DNA from: Pseudomonas schmalbachii
Lineage (GTDB): Bacteria > Pseudomonadota > Gammaproteobacteria > Pseudomonadales > Pseudomonadaceae
NCBI RefSeq assembly: GCF_017589465.1
Contig: NZ_JAELYA010000005.1
Coordinates: 248,001 to 312,000 of the forward strand
Reading direction: 5' to 3'
DNA: 64,000 nucleotides
In this document: piece by piece, positions 1-8,765 of the stretch
How the letters are laid out: every line of letters begins with the position of its first letter
Position numbering within the stretch: position 1 is the stretch's first letter
Notes under the pieces: generated by a model
The model's input: the letters and a program-made list of their open reading frames with translations, nothing else
Told to the model about the DNA's origin: nothing
The model's database searches: none
Position numbers and translations under genes: made by a program

Positions 1-734
1 TTGGACCAGTCCATGGCGGCCAATGGGTGCGGGCTGCCCAGATGGCTCTGCAGGGTGGCGACCTGGACGATGTCCACGTAGTCGACCCGGGACGAGTCGC
101 GGCTGAAGTCCAGGTGCTGGCCGGGAACCACCGCGAGCGGCGTCGGGAAGTCCCAGGTCCTGAGGATGCGCTCGCCGATCAGCGGATGAATGCGCTCGAT
201 CACATGGTTGAGGCTGATGGAGTCGGCCAGCAGTTCGCTGTTCTCTTCGGCGAAAGTGAGGATCGGCAGCACGCCGATCTGGTGCACCAGGCCGGCCAGG
301 GTCGCCTGGTCCGGCATCAGGCGCGTGTAGTGGCGGCACAATGCATGGCAGATACCGGCGATTTCGGTGCTTTTGTTCCACACTTCGCGCATCTTGCGAT
401 CGACCACGTCGGAGGTCGCCTGGAACATCTGCTCCATCGCCAGGCCGGTCGCCAGGTTGCTGGTGTAGTTGATGCCCAGGCGGCTGACCGCGGTCTGCAG
501 GTCGGTGATTTCCTTGTTGGCGCGCAGCAGCGGGCTGTTCACCACCTTGATGAGCCGCGCGGCGAGCGCAGCGTCGTTGCCGATCACGCGGCTCAGCGCC
601 TGGATGCTGATATCCGGGTCTTCCGCCGCCTCGCGCACCCGCAGCGCCACTTCGGGCAGGGTGGGCAGCACCAGTTCGTCGTTGTCGATGGCGCGCAGCA
701 GTTCTTCTTGTACTTTTTCGGCAAGCTTGCTCAT
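1..734 (-). CDS. HDOD domain protein (3' end beyond window)
   Basis: The reading frame starts at the ATG on the minus strand at 734 and runs off the left edge, so at least 244 residues are seen and the C terminus is missing. The N terminus has 'LPTLPEVALRVREAAEDPD' followed by 'ARLIKVVNSPLL', the typical opening of an HDOD domain (a degenerate HD-GYP-related fold in bacterial signalling proteins). Later segments such as 'LAGLVHQIGVLPIL' and 'GERILRTWDFP' also fit HDOD. HDOD proteins are usually regulatory scaffolds and not active phosphodiesterases. No partner domain is visible before the edge. It is co-directional with ygfZ, 47 bases downstream of that gene's stop, and may be in its operon. 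Confidence 0.88.
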   Translation of the reverse strand, partial: MSKLAEKVQEELLRAIDNDELVLPTLPEVALRVREAAEDPDISIQALSRVIGNDAALAARLIKVVNSPLLRANKEITDLQTAVSRLGINYTSNLATGLAMEQMFQATSDVVDRKMREVWNKSTEIAGICHALCRHYTRLMPDQATLAGLVHQIGVLPILTFAEENSELLADSISLNHVIERIHPLIGERILRTWDFPTPLAVVPGQHLDFSRDSSRVDYVDIVQVATLQSHLGSPHPLAAMDWS

Positions 735-781
735 GTTCGATCCTTGTCGGGCGCCGAGCCGGTGCTTGGCGCCTGGTGTCG

Positions 782-1723
782 TCAGCGCTGGATTTCGCGG
801 TCGCTGTCGAGGGTGTAGGGCAGGTCCAGCCGTTGCAGCGGGCGGCTGTCCGCTTCGCCGAGGCGGACGCGGTTGTCGGCGGCCGCGTCATCCTGCAGCA
901 CGGCGAGCAGCTCGATCCCCGTTTCCGCGCGGGCAGCGAGGACGACCTCGCCCACGCTGCTGCCATGCACCGGCGAGAACAGCTCGTCGCCGGGGGCGGG
1001 GAGTTCGCCGCCGTCCAGTGCCAGGCGGTACAGGCGGCGCTTCAGGCGTCCCAGGTACTGCATGCGTGCGACGATTTCCTGGCCGGTGTAGCAGCCCTTC
1101 TTGAAGCTGACGCCGCCGACTGCCTGCAGGTTGATCATCTGCGGGATGAACTGCTCGCGGGTCGAGCCGAACACCTGGCCGACGCCTGCGCGGATCTGCG
1201 CCAGCAGCCAGTCGTTGAGGCTGCCTTCGGGGAGTGCGGCGGCCAGTCGCTCGCTCAGCCCGGCAGCCTGTCCGGCCGGCGCCCACAACTCGGCGCGGCC
1301 GTCGCCCAGGCGGATGGCCAGCAGGTCGCCGGCACGCGCCACGCTTTCCGCGGCTGGCGGCAGCGTCAGGTCGAGCGAGCCGAGCAGGTCATCGCCCTGG
1401 CTCAGGCCGAAGCGCACCCATGCGGCGCTTTCGTCGCCCAGGGTGGCCTTGGAGAACACGGCGTACTTCTTCAGGTCGGCCAACTGCGCTTCGAGCAGTT
1501 CGGCAGCCATGGCCAGCAGGTAGCCGTCGCCCTGGCTGACGATGCGGAAGCTGGAGAGCAGTCGGCCCTTGACGTTGCAGCGGCCGCCAAGGCTGGCGGT
1601 GGTGTCGTTCAGGTAGTTCAGGTTGCAGGTCAGTTGTCCCTGAAGGAATTTGCCGGCGTCTACGCCGCGTACGGCGAGGAGACCTTCGTGGTTCAGAGTG
1701 GTGAAGAACGCGGAGTCGGCCAT
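782..1723 (-). CDS. ygfZ: YgfZ/GcvT folate-binding Fe-S maintenance protein
   Basis: The 313-residue product has the hallmark 'KGCYTGQEIVARMQYLG' with the invariant cysteine of the YgfZ family, plus an early 'GKFLQGQLTCNL' segment typical of the GcvT-like fold. YgfZ proteins bind tetrahydrofolate and support assembly or repair of iron-sulfur enzymes. I chose the ATG at 1723 ('MADSAFF'); the frame continues upstream, but that extension is antisense to sdhE and does not look like protein. The gene is divergent from sdhE, with about 155 bases between them. The product class is sure; the exact cellular substrate is inferred from the family. Confidence 0.93.
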   Translation of the reverse strand: MADSAFFTTLNHEGLLAVRGVDAGKFLQGQLTCNLNYLNDTTASLGGRCNVKGRLLSSFRIVSQGDGYLLAMAAELLEAQLADLKKYAVFSKATLGDESAAWVRFGLSQGDDLLGSLDLTLPPAAESVARAGDLLAIRLGDGRAELWAPAGQAAGLSERLAAALPEGSLNDWLLAQIRAGVGQVFGSTREQFIPQMINLQAVGGVSFKKGCYTGQEIVARMQYLGRLKRRLYRLALDGGELPAPGDELFSPVHGSSVGEVVLAARAETGIELLAVLQDDAAADNRVRLGEADSRPLQRLDLPYTLDSDREIQR

Positions 1724-1879
1724 TGCGTATCGCTGGAAGAATAAAGGAAGGGCTCCATCATAGAGTCCGGGCCGATGCTTGTCAGCGGGTGTCGGGAGGC
1801 GGGGGCATGCGTATAATGGCGCGCGTTTCGTGGATGCCCGGCGTTCGCGGAAACCGATGTGACTCCGAGGATCCCGCAG

Positions 1880-2134
1880 ATGACCGATGAAACCGAACTG
1901 AAACGACTCTTCTGGCACAGCCGTCGCGGCATGCTGGAGCTGGACGTGCTGCTGGTGCCGTTCGTGCAAGAGGCCTATCCGCACCTCGATGCCGAAGACC
2001 AGGCGCGCTTCCGCAAGCTGCTGGAATGCGAAGACCAGGACATGTTCGGCTGGTTCATGCAGCGCGGCGAGCCGGAAGATGCCGATCTGCGCCGCATCGT
2101 CCGCATGATCCTGGATCGTGTCCAGCCGCATTGA
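1880..2134 (+). CDS. sdhE: FAD assembly factor SdhE
   Basis: This 84-residue protein has the '[10 protein letters not shown]' segment holding the conserved RGxxE motif of SdhE/YgfY, and '[11 protein letters not shown]' further on. SdhE helps covalent FAD attachment to succinate dehydrogenase and related flavoproteins. I start it at ATG 1880, behind a 'ccgagg' ribosome binding site; an in-frame upstream start at 1859 would add seven residues outside the family pattern. The downstream ygfX start overlaps its 3' end, so the two are probably translationally coupled, as in other gammaproteobacteria. Confidence 0.93.
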   Translation: MTDETELKRLFWHSRRGMLELDVLLVPFVQEAYPHLDAEDQARFRKLLECEDQDMFGWFMQRGEPEDADLRRIVRMILDRVQPH

Positions 2135-2570
2135 GCCCTTCGAATGCCGCTGGCGTGCCTCCCGGCACCTGCTGGCGGCCTACTTGAGCGTCCTGGCGCT
2201 GGCGGTGTTCTCCCTGCTGCTGGCCGCCATTCCCGCTGTCTGGCAGGTCCTGGGCCTGCTGCTCTGTTCCCTGCATGCGCTATGGGTGCTGCCGCGCCGC
2301 ATATTGCTGCGCTCGCCTGTGTCTTATGGTGCCTTGCGCCACGCGGCGGACGGCTGGCAGCTATGGAATGAGCGGGCGGGATGGCAGCGGGTGCAATTGC
2401 GCCCGGACAGCCTGGCGTTGCCGCAGTTGATCGTGCTGCGTTTTCGCCGGCCGGGGTGCCTGTTCAGCGAGGGATTCTGTCTGCCCGCCGACAGCCTGGC
2501 GCCGGAAATCCACCGGCGCCTGCGTGTACGGCTGCGCTTCAGTCGCGATAGATGGGCGGAGCCAGGATAG
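2118..2570 (+). CDS. ygfX: YgfX-family membrane protein
   Basis: The 150-residue frame begins at a GTG inside the end of sdhE (17-base overlap). It has a basic N terminus, two adjacent hydrophobic segments at about residues 18-55 and a soluble C-terminal part rich in W and R ('[15 protein letters not shown]'), which is the YgfX layout. In E. coli the sdhE-ygfX pair was once called a toxin-antitoxin (CptAB); the link to succinate dehydrogenase maturation is better supported for SdhE, and the role of YgfX remains unclear. Its 3' end overlaps the convergent nadB by 32 bases. Confidence 0.82.
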   Translation: MSSRIEPFECRWRASRHLLAAYLSVLALAVFSLLLAAIPAVWQVLGLLLCSLHALWVLPRRILLRSPVSYGALRHAADGWQLWNERAGWQRVQLRPDSLALPQLIVLRFRRPGCLFSEGFCLPADSLAPEIHRRLRVRLRFSRDRWAEPG

Positions 2571-4152
2571 TGTCCTTGGCTTCCGGCAACTGGTTCGGGT
2601 AGTCCAGCGTGTAGTGCAGGCCGCGGCTCTCGTGGCGCTGCATGGCGGAGCGGATGATCAGTTCGGCGACCAGCGCCAAGTTGCGCAATTCGATCAGGTC
2701 GCGGCTGACCTTGTAGTTGCTGTAGAACTCGTCGATCTCGCTGAGCAGCAGGCGCACGCGGTGCAGGGCCCGTTGCAGGCGCTTGTTGGTGCGCACGATG
2801 CCTACGTAGTCCCACATGAATCGCCGCAGTTCGTCCCAGTTGTGCGCGATGATCACGTCCTCGTCCGAGTCGGTCACCTGGCTGGCGTCCCAGCTCGGCA
2901 GTGAGCTGGACAGGGGGGTGTTCGGCAGTTTTTCGAGAATGTCGGCGGCCGCCGAGCGGGCATAGACGAAGCATTCCAGCAGCGAGTTGCTGGCCAGGCG
3001 GTTGGCGCCGTGCAGGCCGGTGAAGGTGGTCTCGCCGATGGCGTAGAGGTTGGGGACGTCGGTGTGCCCGTGCTGGTCGACCACCACGCCGCCGCAGGTG
3101 TAGTGCGCCGCCGGCACCACGGGGATCGGCTCGCGGGTGATGTCGATGCCGAAGTCCAGGCAGCGCTCATAAACAGTGGGGAAGTGCGCCTTGATGAAGT
3201 CCGCCGGCTTGTGGCTGATGTCCAGGTAGACGCAGTCGATGCCCAGCCGCTTCATTTCATGGTCGATGGCGCGCGCGACGATATCGCGTGGCGCCAGTTC
3301 GGCGCGCTCGTCGAAGCGCGGCATGAAGCGCTCGCCGTTCGGCAGGCGCAGCAGGGCGCCTTCGCCGCGCAGCGCTTCGGTCATCAGGAAGCTCTTGGCC
3401 TGCGGGTGGTACAGGCAGGTCGGGTGGAACTGGTTGAACTCCAGGTTGCCGACCCGGCAGCCGGCGCGCCAGGCCATGGCGATGCCGTCGCCGGAATTGC
3501 CGTCCGGGTTGCTGGTATAGAGGTAGACCTTGCTGGCGCCGCCACAGGCAAGAACGGTGAAGCGGGCGGAGAAGGTGTCCACCTCGCCGCTGTCACGATC
3601 CAGGACATAGGCGCCCAGGCAGCGCTTGCCCTTGATGCCGAGCTTGCGTTCGGTGATCAGGTCGACCGCCACCTTCTGCGACAGCAGTTCGATGTTCGGG
3701 CACTGGCGGGCCTTTTCCAGCAGGGTGTTGAAGATCGCGGCGCCGGTCGCGTCGGCGGCATGGATGATGCGCCGGTGGCTGTGGCCGCCCTCGCGGGTCA
3801 GGTGGAACTCGAAACCGCCGTCTTCGCTCGGCTCGTGGTCATGGGTGAAGGGCACGCCCTGTTCGATCAGCCATTCGATGGCCTCGCGGCTATGCTCGAC
3901 GGTGAAGCGCACGGCGTCTTCGCGGCAAAGGCCGCCGCCGGCATCGAGGGTGTCCTGCACGTGCGATTCGACGGTGTCGCTGTCGTCCAGTACGGCGGCA
4001 ACGCCGCCCTGTGCCCAGAAAGTGGAACCCTGGGACAGTTCGCCCTTGCTCAGCACGGCGATGCGCAGGTGCGCCGGCAGCGTCAGGGCGAGGCTGAGGC
4101 CCGCGGCCCCGCTGCCGATCACAAGAACATCGTGTTGAAAGTGCTGGCTCAT
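2539..4152 (-). CDS. nadB: L-aspartate oxidase
   Basis: NadB oxidises L-aspartate to iminoaspartate, the first step of de novo NAD synthesis, passing it to quinolinate synthase NadA. The 537 residues match the family length. The N terminus has the FAD-binding '[13 protein letters not shown]' motif. Further on come '[11 protein letters not shown]', '[16 protein letters not shown]' and 'HYTCGGV', all typical of the succinate dehydrogenase/NadB flavoprotein fold, and '[15 protein letters not shown]' near the end of the FAD domain. The ATG at 4152 is the natural start. It is divergent from algU and sits on the same flank of the alg-muc operon as in P. aeruginosa. Confidence 0.97.
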   Translation of the reverse strand: MSQHFQHDVLVIGSGAAGLSLALTLPAHLRIAVLSKGELSQGSTFWAQGGVAAVLDDSDTVESHVQDTLDAGGGLCREDAVRFTVEHSREAIEWLIEQGVPFTHDHEPSEDGGFEFHLTREGGHSHRRIIHAADATGAAIFNTLLEKARQCPNIELLSQKVAVDLITERKLGIKGKRCLGAYVLDRDSGEVDTFSARFTVLACGGASKVYLYTSNPDGNSGDGIAMAWRAGCRVGNLEFNQFHPTCLYHPQAKSFLMTEALRGEGALLRLPNGERFMPRFDERAELAPRDIVARAIDHEMKRLGIDCVYLDISHKPADFIKAHFPTVYERCLDFGIDITREPIPVVPAAHYTCGGVVVDQHGHTDVPNLYAIGETTFTGLHGANRLASNSLLECFVYARSAAADILEKLPNTPLSSSLPSWDASQVTDSDEDVIIAHNWDELRRFMWDYVGIVRTNKRLQRALHRVRLLLSEIDEFYSNYKVSRDLIELRNLALVAELIIRSAMQRHESRGLHYTLDYPNQLPEAKDTILAPPIYRD

Positions 4153-4264
4153 GCCCGGATTCCAGAAAATGGCGCCCTAGTATATAGAACGGGCGGTCGG
4201 CACAATAGCGCGGTCCCGCGCTGGCCTTGTGCCGTCTTCCGTTCCACGCATGCTGGAATTACCG

Positions 4265-4291
4265 GAACTTTTTTAGTCGCTCTGGTTCCAA
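4265..4291 (+). promoter_or_regulatory. Distal AlgU-type promoter of algU
   Basis: GAACTT (4265-4270), a 16-base spacer and TCCAA (4287-4291) match the extracytoplasmic sigma factor AlgU/RpoE promoter pattern (GAACTT N16-17 TCTGA) with a weaker -10. It lies about 240 bases before algU, where P. aeruginosa has a distal autoregulated promoter. Confidence 0.6.
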
Positions 4292-4447
4292 TCATGGATG
4301 CCTGACGTCGTTTCCGTGCGTGCCAGAATAGTGTACGGAAGTGGTCGGGCATTTTGCCTGATACGGTTGAATTTGGCGGGTTGCGGACTGATCTACTGAT
4401 CCGTCGCCGCGATTGAAAAAAAACTGTGCGGCATAGCTTGGAGGGGA

Positions 4448-4474
4448 GAACTTTTGCAAAAGGTCCGAGTCTAT
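4448..4474 (+). promoter_or_regulatory. Proximal AlgU-type promoter of algU
   Basis: GAACTT (4448-4453), 16 bases, then TCTAT (4470-4474), about 60 bases before the algU start. This closely resembles the known AlgU-dependent proximal promoter in P. aeruginosa, giving autoregulation of the whole algU-muc operon. Together with the distal copy it explains the 380-base gap between nadB and algU. Confidence 0.75.
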
Positions 4475-4533
4475 CTTGGCAGGACGATTCACCAGGGTGC
4501 TCGAAGCTCTTCCGGGTTCGTTGAGGAGCTTTC

Positions 4534-5118
4534 ATGCTGACCCAGGAACAGGATCAACAACTGGTTGAACGGGTGCAACGCGGAGACAAGCGGGCCTTCG
4601 ATCTGCTGGTGTTGAAATATCAGCACAAGATTCTGGGGTTGATCGTGCGTTTCGTGCATGACGCCCAGGAGGCCCAGGATGTCGCGCAGGAAGCGTTCAT
4701 CAAGGCGTATCGCGCCTTGGGCAACTTCCGCGGCGACAGTGCTTTCTATACGTGGTTGTATCGAATTGCCATCAATACCGCGAAGAACCATCTGGTCGCT
4801 CGCGGGCGACGGCCGCCGGACAGTGATGTGACCGCCGAGGATGCGGAGTTCTTCGAAGGGGATCATGCCCTGAAGGACATCGAGTCGCCGGAGAGAGCCA
4901 TGTTGCGGGATGAGATCGAGGAAACAGTCCATCGAACCATCCAGCAGTTGCCCGAGGATCTGCGCACGGCCCTGACCCTGCGCGAGTTCGAAGGCTTGAG
5001 TTACGAGGATATTGCCACCGTGATGCAATGCCCGGTGGGTACGGTTCGCTCACGGATATTCCGTGCGCGGGAAGCAATCGACAAGGCTTTGCAGCCTTTG
5101 TTGCATGATGAAAGTTGA
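4534..5118 (+). CDS. algU: RNA polymerase ECF sigma factor AlgU (RpoE/sigma-22)
   Basis: The 194-residue protein is nearly identical to P. aeruginosa AlgU as I know it. Region 2 holds 'AQDVAQEAFIKAYRAL' and 'FYTWLYRIAINTAKNHL'; region 4 holds 'REFEGLSYEDIATVMQCP' and 'GTVRSRIFRAREAI'. AlgU directs transcription of envelope-stress and alginate genes and is held inactive by MucA. The start ATG follows an 'aggagc' ribosome binding site. It is the first gene of algU-mucABCD. No lesion is visible. Confidence 0.98.
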   Translation: MLTQEQDQQLVERVQRGDKRAFDLLVLKYQHKILGLIVRFVHDAQEAQDVAQEAFIKAYRALGNFRGDSAFYTWLYRIAINTAKNHLVARGRRPPDSDVTAEDAEFFEGDHALKDIESPERAMLRDEIEETVHRTIQQLPEDLRTALTLREFEGLSYEDIATVMQCPVGTVRSRIFRAREAIDKALQPLLHDES

Positions 5119-5149
5119 TACAGCGGCAAGAGCCAAGAGAGGTACCGCT

Positions 5150-5734
5150 ATGAGTCGTGAAGCCCTGCAGGAGTCGCTATCCGCCGTCATGGACAATGAG
5201 GCGGATGAGCTCGAGCTGCGACGCGTGCTCGCTGCCTGCGGCGAGGACGTCGAATTGCGTGCCACCTGGTCCCGCTACCAGCTGGCCCGGTCGGCCATGC
5301 ATCGCGAAACGGTCCTGCCGAAGATGGATATCGCTGCGTCGGTTTCCGCAGCGCTGGCCAGCGAATCGGCGCCGGTCGTGCAGAAGAGCACTCCCTGGAA
5401 GAACATCGGTCGCCTGGCGGTCGCCGCATCGGTGACGCTGGCCGTACTGGCGGGTGTTCGTCTATACCATCAGGATGATGGCGTTGCGTCCGGCCTCGCT
5501 CAGCAAGGCGCCACTCCGCAGGTGACCGTACCTCAGGTACAGGGGCCGGCGGTACTGGCCAGCTACGATGAAACCGAGGGTGCGCCGCAGGTCATCACCA
5601 ATGCCCCGGCCGGCCAAAGCTGGCATGAGCAGCGTCTTCCGGGTTATCTCCGCCAGCACGCCCAGCAGTCCCAGGGTGGCGCGGCTGACAGTGCCCTGCC
5701 GTACGCGCGAGCCGCGAGCCTGGAAAGCCGCTGA
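5150..5734 (+). CDS. mucA: Anti-sigma factor MucA
   Basis: MucA is an inner-membrane anti-sigma factor that binds AlgU through its cytoplasmic N terminus and is cut by regulated proteolysis under envelope stress. The 194-residue frame has the N-terminal anti-sigma domain ('LSAVMDNEADELELRRVL'), one membrane segment at about residues 86-104, and a periplasmic tail ending 'SALPYARAASLESR'. I chose ATG 5150 behind 'agagaggt'; the open frame upstream overlaps algU. The full length is intact, so the common mucoid frameshift (mucA22 type) is not present here. Confidence 0.97.
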   Translation: MSREALQESLSAVMDNEADELELRRVLAACGEDVELRATWSRYQLARSAMHRETVLPKMDIAASVSAALASESAPVVQKSTPWKNIGRLAVAASVTLAVLAGVRLYHQDDGVASGLAQQGATPQVTVPQVQGPAVLASYDETEGAPQVITNAPAGQSWHEQRLPGYLRQHAQQSQGGAADSALPYARAASLESR

Positions 5735-5754
5735 ATGCAATCTTGAGGAGCGCT

Positions 5755-6696
5755 ATGCGCGGCACATCCCTGTTGTTTCTTCTCGGCGGCCTGTTGGCGA
5801 TACCCGCACAGGCTGCCGACGCGCTGGACTGGATCAAGCGGCTCGCTGAAGTGGATCGCCAGCAGAGTTACCAGGGAACCTTCATATACGAGCGCAATGG
5901 CGTTTTCTCCACTCATGAAGTCTGGCACCGGGTCCAAAATGACGGCGCGGTGCTGGAGCGTCTGCTGCAGCTGGACGGACCGCGCCAGGAAGTCATCCGC
6001 AAGAACGATACCGCGCAATGCCTGGGCGGCGGCCTGGCCGAGCAGTTCGCCGATGGCCAGCTATGGCCTTCTCGCAAGTTCAATGCGGATGAGCTGAAGT
6101 CCTGGTATGACCTGCGCGTGGCGGGCGAGTCGCGTATTGCCGACCGGCCTGTCGTGGTGCTGTCGGTGAAGCCGCGCGATCAGCATCGTTATGGTTTCGA
6201 GTTGTATCTCGACAAGGAAACCGCTCTGCCGCTCAAGTCGCTGCTGCTGAACGAGAAGGGGCAGTTGCTGGAGCGCCTGCAGTTCACCCGGATGGATGTG
6301 TCCCGGCCCGAGGATGCGCAATTCCAGCCTTCCGGCAACTGCAAGGCGGTGCGCGAAAGCACGCTGGAAACGGTGCAGGCGAACTGGCATTCGGAGTGGG
6401 TGCCGCCGGGCTTCTCTCTCGATCACTCCTACAAGTGGCATAGTCCGGTGTCGGATGAGCAGGTGCTGTGCCTGTCGTTCGATGACGGCCTGGCGCGCTT
6501 CTCCGTATTCCTCGAGCCGCTGCGTGGTTCGCGCGTCGATGAGATTCGTACGCAACTGGGGCCAACCTCCGTGGTTTCCAAGCATCTCGCCACCGATGAC
6601 GGCGGGATGATGGTCACGGTGGTCGGGGAGATTCCCAGCGGTACGGCCGAGCGAGTCGCCCTGTCCATGCGTCCCCAGGGAGGCGCCCCCAAGTGA
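5755..6696 (+). CDS. mucB: Periplasmic AlgU regulator MucB (RseB family)
   Basis: MucB protects the periplasmic part of MucA from cleavage and senses mislocalised lipopolysaccharide or lipids. The 313-residue precursor starts at ATG 5755 behind 'gaggag' and has a signal peptide ending 'AIPAQA|AD'. The mature part has the MucB/RseB opening 'DALDWIKRLAEVDRQQSYQG' and the C-terminal 'VVGEIPSGTAERVALSM'. It follows mucA by 20 bases and overlaps mucC by 4. The in-frame TTG at 5743 is part of the ribosome binding region and an unlikely start. Confidence 0.95.
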   Translation: MRGTSLLFLLGGLLAIPAQAADALDWIKRLAEVDRQQSYQGTFIYERNGVFSTHEVWHRVQNDGAVLERLLQLDGPRQEVIRKNDTAQCLGGGLAEQFADGQLWPSRKFNADELKSWYDLRVAGESRIADRPVVVLSVKPRDQHRYGFELYLDKETALPLKSLLLNEKGQLLERLQFTRMDVSRPEDAQFQPSGNCKAVRESTLETVQANWHSEWVPPGFSLDHSYKWHSPVSDEQVLCLSFDDGLARFSVFLEPLRGSRVDEIRTQLGPTSVVSKHLATDDGGMMVTVVGEIPSGTAERVALSMRPQGGAPK

Positions 6697-7136
6697 TCGA
6701 AGAGCGGGGGCGCGTTGTGGCTCTCGAGAAAGGTGCGGTCTGGGTCGAAACGGTTCGCCAGAGCACCTGCTCCGGATGTTCGATGAATGCCGGCTGCGGC
6801 CAGGGGCTGCTCGGCATGCTCGGAATCGGTGCCCGGCGCGGCCGGGTGCGTGCGTTGACCGGCCTGCAACTGTCGGTCGGCGATAGCGTGGTCTTCGGTA
6901 TTCGTGAGGACCTCCTGCTCAAGAGTGCCCTCCAGTTCTATCTGCTTCCCCTGCTCGGATTGTTCGCGGCGGCCCTATTGACGTCGCAATGCGGGCTAAG
7001 TGAACCTTTGGTCGTTCTGGCCGGGATTGCTGGCTTTTTGGCATCCTGGTCATTCGTGCGCCGCCATTCCCGGCGCCACTCGGATGATCCGGCGCTGCAG
7101 CCGGTAGTGCTGCGAGCGCTGATCGCGGAGACCTGA
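6693..7136 (+). CDS. mucC: RseC/MucC family membrane protein
   Basis: This 147-residue RseC-family protein has a cysteine cluster near the N terminus ('CSGCSMNAGCGQG') and two hydrophobic segments at about residues 78-115 separated by a short loop. RseC proteins modulate the sigma-E pathway and, in E. coli, belong to a SoxR-reducing system; MucC's exact role in Pseudomonas is minor or conditional. The GTG start overlaps the mucB stop in a GTGA arrangement, showing translational coupling. Confidence 0.92.
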   Translation: MIEERGRVVALEKGAVWVETVRQSTCSGCSMNAGCGQGLLGMLGIGARRGRVRALTGLQLSVGDSVVFGIREDLLLKSALQFYLLPLLGLFAAALLTSQCGLSEPLVVLAGIAGFLASWSFVRRHSRRHSDDPALQPVVLRALIAET

Positions 7137-7186
7137 TGGTCTCATCCACGTCAACTCTTCCCTTCGCATAACGGGAGCAGTAGTCC

Positions 7187-8614
7187 ATGCACACCCTGAA
7201 ACGCAGTATGGCTGCGCTGATGGCCATGGTTGCCATGAGCCTGACAGCCGTCGCTCGCGCAGAATTGCCGGATTTTACCCCTCTGGTCGAAAAGGCCTCG
7301 CCGGCGGTCGTGAACATCAGCACCACGCAGAAAGTGTCGGATCAGTCGATGGGGGGAGGGCAGCTGTCGATTCCCGACCTCGAAGGCCTGCCGCCGATGT
7401 TCCGCGATTTCCTCGAGCGCAGTATTCCCCGCGACCAGCGCGGCGCTCCCCGTGGCCGCCAGCGTGAGGCTCAGTCGCTGGGCTCTGGTTTCATCATCTC
7501 CGACGATGGCTACGTGCTGACCAACAATCACGTGGTGGCCGACTCCGACGAAATCCTCGTGCGTCTTTCCGATCGCAGCGAGCACAAGGCCAAGCTGGTC
7601 GGTGCCGATCCGCGCAGCGACGTGGCGCTGCTGAAGATCGAGGCGAAGAACCTGCCGACCCTGAAACTCGGCGACTCCAACAAGCTCAAGGTTGGCGAAT
7701 GGGTGCTGGCCATCGGCTCGCCCTTCGGCTTCGACCACTCGGTGACGGCCGGTATCGTCAGCGCCAAGGGTCGCAGCCTGCCGAACGAGAACTATGTACC
7801 GTTCATCCAGACCGACGTGGCGATCAACCCCGGCAACTCCGGCGGCCCGCTGCTCAACCTGGATGGCGAGGTGATCGGTATCAACTCGCAGATCTTCACC
7901 CGTTCCGGCGGCTTCATGGGCCTGTCCTTCGCCATTCCGATCGATGTGGCGATGAACGTGGCCGACCAGCTGAAGAAAGAGGGCAAGGTCAATCGCGGCT
8001 GGCTGGGCGTGGTGATCCAGGAGGTCAACAAGGACCTGGCTGAATCCTTCGGCCTGGACAAGCCGTCCGGCGCACTGGTCGCTCAACTGGTGGACGGTGG
8101 CCCGGCGGCCAAGGGTGGCCTGCAGGTCGGCGACGTGATCCTCAGTCTGAACGGCCAGAGCATCAACGAATCGGCGGACCTGCCGCATCTGGTGGGTAAC
8201 ATGAAACCGGGCGACAAGGCTTCCATGGAAGTGATCCGCGACGGCTCGCGCAAGACTCTGAGCATGGCCGTTGGCAGCCTGCCGGACGAAGACGCCGAAG
8301 TTGCCGCCATCGAGGGGCAGGGTGCGGAGCGCAGCAGCAATCGCATGGGCGTGACGGTCGCCGACCTGACCGCCGAGCAGCGCAAATCCCTCGACATCAC
8401 CGGTGGTGTAGTGATCAAGGACGTCCAGGATGGTCCGGCGGCGATGATCGGCCTGCGTCCTGGCGACGTGATCACCCACCTGAACAATCGCGCGATCGAC
8501 TCCGCCAAGACCTTCACCGAGGTCGCCAAGGCGCTGCCGAAGGACCGTTCGGTGTCCATGCGCGTACTGCGTCAGGGGCGCGCCAGCTTCATCACCTTCA
8601 AACTGCCCGGCTAA
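7187..8614 (+). CDS. mucD: Periplasmic serine protease MucD (DegP/HtrA family)
   Basis: MucD degrades misfolded periplasmic proteins and limits AlgU activation. The 475-residue precursor has a signal peptide ending near 'VARA|EL'. The protease domain shows His115 ('LTNNHVV'), Asp145 ('DPRSDVALLK') and Ser218 ('NPGNSGGP'), a complete catalytic triad. Two PDZ domains follow, from about residues 270 and 385 ('GGPAAKGGLQVGDVILSLNG', 'DGPAAMIGLRPGDVITHLNN'). It closes the operon, 50 bases after mucC, and a strong hairpin follows. Confidence 0.97.
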   Translation: MHTLKRSMAALMAMVAMSLTAVARAELPDFTPLVEKASPAVVNISTTQKVSDQSMGGGQLSIPDLEGLPPMFRDFLERSIPRDQRGAPRGRQREAQSLGSGFIISDDGYVLTNNHVVADSDEILVRLSDRSEHKAKLVGADPRSDVALLKIEAKNLPTLKLGDSNKLKVGEWVLAIGSPFGFDHSVTAGIVSAKGRSLPNENYVPFIQTDVAINPGNSGGPLLNLDGEVIGINSQIFTRSGGFMGLSFAIPIDVAMNVADQLKKEGKVNRGWLGVVIQEVNKDLAESFGLDKPSGALVAQLVDGGPAAKGGLQVGDVILSLNGQSINESADLPHLVGNMKPGDKASMEVIRDGSRKTLSMAVGSLPDEDAEVAAIEGQGAERSSNRMGVTVADLTAEQRKSLDITGGVVIKDVQDGPAAMIGLRPGDVITHLNNRAIDSAKTFTEVAKALPKDRSVSMRVLRQGRASFITFKLPG

Positions 8615-8630
8615 CACGGCAGTTGGCGCA

Positions 8631-8657
8631 AAAGGGCGGTTTCGACCGCCCTTTCTC
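8631..8657 (+). terminator. Terminator after mucD
   Basis: A perfect 10-base stem (AAAGGGCGGT / ACCGCCCTTT) with a TTCG loop lies 17 bases after the mucD stop. The 3' arm ends in TTT and is followed by 'ctcgttt'. It fits an intrinsic terminator closing the algU-mucABCD operon. Confidence 0.88.
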
Positions 8658-8765
8658 GTTTCCGCCCGGCCGGTCTCAGGCGTGGCGGCACGTAGCGGAT
8701 TCAGGTAAACTCCCCGGCTATTTTTCGGCGGATCACCGCCTTCAGCCTTCCGAGCGTGCCAATCC

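Noticed and set aside
2118-2570. sdhE-ygfX as a CptAB toxin-antitoxin system
   Set aside because: Later work on the family supports flavoprotein assembly for SdhE. The operon shape alone does not show a toxin.
5150-5734. Possible mucA frameshift (mucoid genotype)
   Set aside because: The frame is open over all 194 codons with the expected C terminus.
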